From: CAZJDM01 sp964544765
Lineage (GTDB): Bacteria > Bdellovibrionota_B > Oligoflexia > CAYFLR01
Direction: 5' to 3'
Length of the DNA stretch: 10,088 nucleotides
Assembly (NCBI GenBank): GCA_964544765.1
Contig: CAZJDM010000154.1
Location: 1 to 10,088, forward strand
The first letter of the stretch is position 1; each line of letters starts with the position of its first letter. Made by a program: the position numbers and the translations under genes. The notes beneath the pieces were generated by a model. That model made no database searches and was not told the origin of the DNA. It saw only the letters and a list, made by a program, of their open reading frames with translations. Below, piece by piece: positions 7,779-10,088 of this stretch.

Positions 7779-8966
7779 ATGTTATTTATCAAAGGCGGTT
7801 CGTCCCAAAGCGCACGAGCAAGTTCTAGTTTAATCAATAAGATTAGCATTATAGTTATTTTAATTGGCCTGCTATATCTTTTCAAGGATAATTTAATAAG
7901 TCTTTTTAAAGGAGTTGGAATAGGAGACATAACCTCATCAACTGCGGATTCTGGTAAAGGAACTAAACGTGCTTTAATCAGCACTCCCGAAATTGAAAAA
8001 ATTTCGATCGGTGTTATTAATTCATTTGAAGGAGACGTTACTATTGTTAGAAAAGATGCTGGTGGCCCCAAAGAATATAGACCAGTGGTTAACGGTTTTG
8101 TTTTAGAATCTGATTTAATTAAAACGGGCAGAGGCGGTAAAATACAAATAGTATTTAATAATGACAGTACTACTTATATTGGAGAGCGAAGTCGGGTAGA
8201 GTTATCTTATTATGGTGTGAATCGTGGGTATTTAAAACAGATTGTATCGTTAGTTAGTGGAAAAATAAGAACTTTTGTAACTAAATCCGCCCGGAAACGA
8301 GATGTGAGAGTCGTAAATAAAAATGTTGTTATGGGTGTGAGAGGAACTGATTTTGTAGTGGTGTTTAATGATAAAAGCGATACAACAACGGTTTTTACTT
8401 TTGAAGGTTCGGTTAATTTAGTAAAGGTTCCTGCAAATACTGATATCCGTGCGGTAAAGGATCTTGGTAGGCATGATGACCTTTTCAGATATTCGACCAA
8501 ATTAACTCCTAATCGGCATATTGTCTATAAGCCGCCAAAGGTAAAGGATAAGAAATTACCCAAAATCACTAAAATAAAAGAATTGATAAAAAGAACCCAT
8601 GGACTTAATAAGAAAAAACCTTTTAAACCCAAGAAATTTAACGTTGCTAAGATCAAACATACGTTGAGAGATATCCATAAGGAAAATATAACTCCCAAAA
8701 AGGACGTAAAACGTTATCAAAGGAGAAGGAAAAAGCGGACCATGGATTCCGAGAGCTTACGAGATGATTCACCCAAAAGAAGACCAAAAGGTAAAGCTGC
8801 ACCAAGGAAATTTAAAAAGATCAAGGATCTTGAGAAATACAAATCTGGTCCAGGAGCTGCATATAAACCCAAAAAGTCCAAAAATTTAAAGGGTGGAGTC
8901 TATAAACCCAAGAAAAAGCCAAGTAAACCCGTTGATAAGAATTTTAATATGAATATTCGAGAATGA
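7779..8966 (+). CDS. Inner-membrane-anchored FecR-domain protein with a long basic tail
   Basis: The protein has 395 residues. A short N-terminal stretch with Lys5, Arg13 and Lys21 is followed by one membrane helix (ISIIVILIGLLYLF, 22-35), which places the rest in the periplasm. Residues about 78-215 form a FecR-type beta domain: GVINSFEGDVTIVR, LVSGKIRTFV, then the signature VMGVRGTDFVVVF (184-196) and TFEGSVNLVKV. It lacks the N-terminal anti-sigma segment of true FecR iron regulators, and no sigma-factor gene is nearby. It belongs instead to the broad group of stand-alone FecR-domain envelope proteins. Residues about 250-395 are extremely rich in Lys, Arg and Pro, with FKPKK at 282 and YKPKK at 362 and 375. 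Such a tail would bind polyanions such as peptidoglycan-linked polymers, LPS or nucleic acid. It is divergent from the outer-membrane operon, which suggests a shared envelope role. The fold is well supported; the function is not known. Confidence 0.85.
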   Translation: MLFIKGGSSQSARASSSLINKISIIVILIGLLYLFKDNLISLFKGVGIGDITSSTADSGKGTKRALISTPEIEKISIGVINSFEGDVTIVRKDAGGPKEYRPVVNGFVLESDLIKTGRGGKIQIVFNNDSTTYIGERSRVELSYYGVNRGYLKQIVSLVSGKIRTFVTKSARKRDVRVVNKNVVMGVRGTDFVVVFNDKSDTTTVFTFEGSVNLVKVPANTDIRAVKDLGRHDDLFRYSTKLTPNRHIVYKPPKVKDKKLPKITKIKELIKRTHGLNKKKPFKPKKFNVAKIKHTLRDIHKENITPKKDVKRYQRRRKKRTMDSESLRDDSPKRRPKGKAAPRKFKKIKDLEKYKSGPGAAYKPKKSKNLKGGVYKPKKKPSKPVDKNFNMNIRE

Positions 8967-8981
8967 CACGATAATAGTTGT

Positions 8982-9009
8982 TTGATATTTAAAAATATAT
9001 TCATAATAT
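8982..9009 (+). promoter_or_regulatory. Possible sigma-70-type promoter upstream of the secreted helical protein
   Basis: TTGATA (8982-8987) and TAATAT (9004-9009) are separated by 16 bp within a very AT-rich 120-bp spacer between the FecR-domain gene and the next gene. In DNA this AT-rich, such matches arise by chance. The rest of the spacer holds no GC-rich hairpin or other recognisable element, only weak AT inverted repeats. Confidence 0.25.
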
Positions 9010-9114
9010 TTAAACTAATTACTTAATATTTATAAATAAAAATTTACTATCACTTAAAAATTTTGTATGTAAAGGTGTGTTTGAAAGTTGCTTGGGATAG
9101 TGTCTAGGTACGTA

Positions 9115-9978
9115 ATGGAAACAAAACGTTTTTTAGTTTATTATTTTATTCTTTTGGTAATCCACTATGATCCAATATTTGGTTTTCCATCGCAATCTGA
9201 AATAACTGCCTGTAATAAAACAAGAAAACGACACAACTCGCCAAAAAATGGTCTGGCGGATCGTTTTATTCTCTCAGAAAATGCGGTAATCAGTATTTTT
9301 GGTTTTGCCAGCGATAATCCGCATGTTCGATCAAAAAACAACTTAGCCGTAGCTTTTGATTATGCTAAGGATTTGGCACGTTTTTTCTTAAAAAACCATA
9401 GGCGGTTATCCCGACAAGGTTTTTTTGATAATATGGCAGCGACTTTAAAGAACCGTAATTACAAGATAATATTGGAGGATGTTAGTAGAGATTGGGAACA
9501 ATCGACAGATAGAGATAGATTTGATGATTTATTACTGGCCTTTCGTAATATGCAAAGAACAAGAGCTAACATTAATGCTATCCGTAGGGATCTTGATACA
9601 GAGGAAAGGCCCATATTAATCGAAGATTTATCTTCCCAATTAGAGTCCTTTGGATTACATGTACTAAGAAACGAAGATCATAAAGGGGTAAATTTCAGCA
9701 ATGTTGAGCAGCATTACAGTTTGGTAATTCGAAAATTTAGAAGTTTAAAACCTGTTGAACCAGAATTGCAAACCTTTTTAAAATTGTTCCTTTTAAGTTT
9801 ACGACCCGAAGATGACATCAGTGGACCACAACTTAGAAATGATATTGTTGCCTACAGTAGAGCTTTTATTAGATACGTAAAAACCGAAGTAAAAAGCATT
9901 GCTGTTGAAGCGGAAAGCCAGTCAACTAGTGAGACCGCACCTTCATTCTCTGCACCACAAATCACAGTTAGGACATAG
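9115..9978 (+). CDS. Secreted helical protein of unknown function
   Basis: I do not recognise the family. I chose the ATG at 9115 over the in-frame TTG at 9088. It gives a proper signal peptide (METKRFLVYYFILLVIHYDPIFGF) and has TAGG six bases upstream, giving 287 residues. After the signal there is one cysteine (Cys33) and a basic patch (KTRKRH), then mostly amphipathic helices rich in Arg, Asp and Leu, for example 79-99, 131-160 and 216-230. The last about 25 residues are a Ser/Thr/Pro-rich tail (ESQSTSETAPSFSAPQ). It is probably periplasmic or exported. The stop codon lies in a perfect 7-bp inverted repeat. A different reading frame downstream still looks protein-coding up to a putative intron boundary, so the gene may originally have been longer. 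It is on the same strand as the FecR-domain gene but 148 bp away from it, so it probably has its own promoter. Confidence 0.7.
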   Translation: METKRFLVYYFILLVIHYDPIFGFPSQSEITACNKTRKRHNSPKNGLADRFILSENAVISIFGFASDNPHVRSKNNLAVAFDYAKDLARFFLKNHRRLSRQGFFDNMAATLKNRNYKIILEDVSRDWEQSTDRDRFDDLLLAFRNMQRTRANINAIRRDLDTEERPILIEDLSSQLESFGLHVLRNEDHKGVNFSNVEQHYSLVIRKFRSLKPVEPELQTFLKLFLLSLRPEDDISGPQLRNDIVAYSRAFIRYVKTEVKSIAVEAESQSTSETAPSFSAPQITVRT

Positions 9979-10047
9979 AAGAGACTTCTATCAAAGGATG
10001 GTACAAAGGCTTCGATGAAAATCCTGAGGATATAATGCGTTTGCCCT
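9972..10047 (+). pseudogene. Coding-like stretch in another frame, ending at the putative intron boundary
   Basis: Frame 0 relative to position 9972 is open from the stop at 9969-9971 to the window end. Before position 10048 it reads like ordinary protein: EETSIKGWYKGFDENPED, then IMRLP. It has no start codon before the ATG at 10035. It would join the preceding secreted protein by a -1 shift just before that gene's TAG at 9976-9978. It could be the real C-terminus separated by a frameshift, the interrupted exon of a gene hit by the intron, or chance. The other two frames hold stops here. At about 25 codons it is too short to be sure. Confidence 0.35.
9975..9991 (+). other. Perfect 7-bp inverted repeat over the stop codon
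   Basis: ATAGAAG and CTTCTAT flank an AGA loop, and the stop codon TAG (9976-9978) lies in the left arm. No T-tract follows, so this is not an intrinsic terminator. It could be an mRNA 3' hairpin, a recoding element for the frame change seen here, or chance. Confidence 0.5.
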
Positions 10048-10088
10048 GTGCGCCACGAAGTGGCGCCAAACTACTGGTGAAAGTCCAG
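10048..10088 (+). mobile_element. 5' end of a group II intron (truncated by the window edge)
   Basis: The sequence starts GTGCGCC, matching the GUGYG consensus at the 5' splice site of bacterial group II introns. A 7-bp stem with a GAA loop follows (GCGCCAC at 10050-10056 pairs with GTGGCGC at 10060-10066). Then comes CTGGTGAAAGTCCAG (10074-10088), a short stem around the GGTGAAAGTCC motif typical of early domain I in bacterial group II introns. Local base composition rises sharply in GC compared with the flanks. The bases just before the junction, TGCCCT (10042-10047), would be the IBS1 target site. The catalytic core, domain V and any reverse-transcriptase ORF would lie outside the window. 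A fragment or a solo ribozyme without an ORF cannot be excluded. Confidence 0.7.

Noticed and set aside
7754..8071. Minus-strand open frame opposite the FecR-domain gene start
   Set aside because: It lies opposite the membrane helix and FecR start of the real gene, and its sequence is the complement-frame pattern with no motif.
8210..8500. Minus-strand open frame opposite the FecR domain
   Set aside because: It overlaps the conserved MGVRGTDF signature in antisense and shows no family motif or ribosome-binding site.
7779..8966. Iron-siderophore FecR anti-sigma regulator
   Set aside because: There is no N-terminal anti-sigma segment, no FecI-type sigma gene and no TonB-dependent receptor next to it; only the FecR beta domain is present.
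8988..9020. Terminator-like AT inverted repeats after the FecR-domain gene
   Set aside because: The pairing is only A-T and imperfect, as expected by chance in this AT-rich spacer.
9975..9991. Intrinsic terminator for the secreted helical protein gene
   Set aside because: The 7-bp stem is AT-rich and followed by CAAAGG instead of a T-tract.

Overview
This is an AT-rich window from a Gram-negative (diderm) bacterium. Three neighbouring genes encode signal-peptide-bearing outer-membrane beta-barrel proteins, which requires an outer membrane. Start codons (ATG, GTG, TTG) and Shine-Dalgarno sequences look ordinary, and there are no tRNA, rRNA or CRISPR features. The low GC and the poorly recognisable proteins suggest an uncultured or candidate-phylum lineage; this is an impression, as no marker gene is present.

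Layout. (1) Positions 38-697, minus strand: a secreted-type protein with a Thr/Ser/Asn/Asp linker and one C-terminal LVIVD-like half-repeat. Its start is unclear and it looks truncated. (2) Positions 696-724: a hairpin plus T-tract that can end minus-strand transcription from the next gene block. (3) Positions 793-7744, minus strand: a tightly packed four-gene operon. Transcription order is a TPR/beta-barrel protein, then a large protein with beta-sandwich repeats, a degenerate OmpA-like domain and a C-terminal barrel, then a PorV/TraF-like barrel whose start overlaps the previous gene by 83 bp, and last a cytoplasmic HEAT-repeat protein with a HEPN-like C-terminal domain. (4) A 34-bp divergent intergenic region. 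(5) Positions 7779-8966, plus strand: an inner-membrane-anchored FecR-domain protein with a long, very basic periplasmic tail. (6) An AT-rich spacer, then a secreted helical protein of unknown function (9115-9978). (7) A short out-of-frame protein-like stretch, followed at 10048 by what looks like the 5' end of a group II intron, cut off by the window edge.

How the genes may work together (inference). The FecR-anchored protein and the three divergently transcribed outer-membrane proteins could form an envelope assembly: an inner-membrane anchor with a periplasmic sensor or polyanion-binding arm, a peptidoglycan-contacting OmpA-like module, a TPR scaffold and barrels. The cytoplasmic HEAT-HEPN protein is the odd member of the operon. 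The most interesting items are that HEAT-HEPN protein with its R-x4-H motif, the modular OmpA-like barrel protein, and the intron boundary with the out-of-frame coding-like tract next to it.
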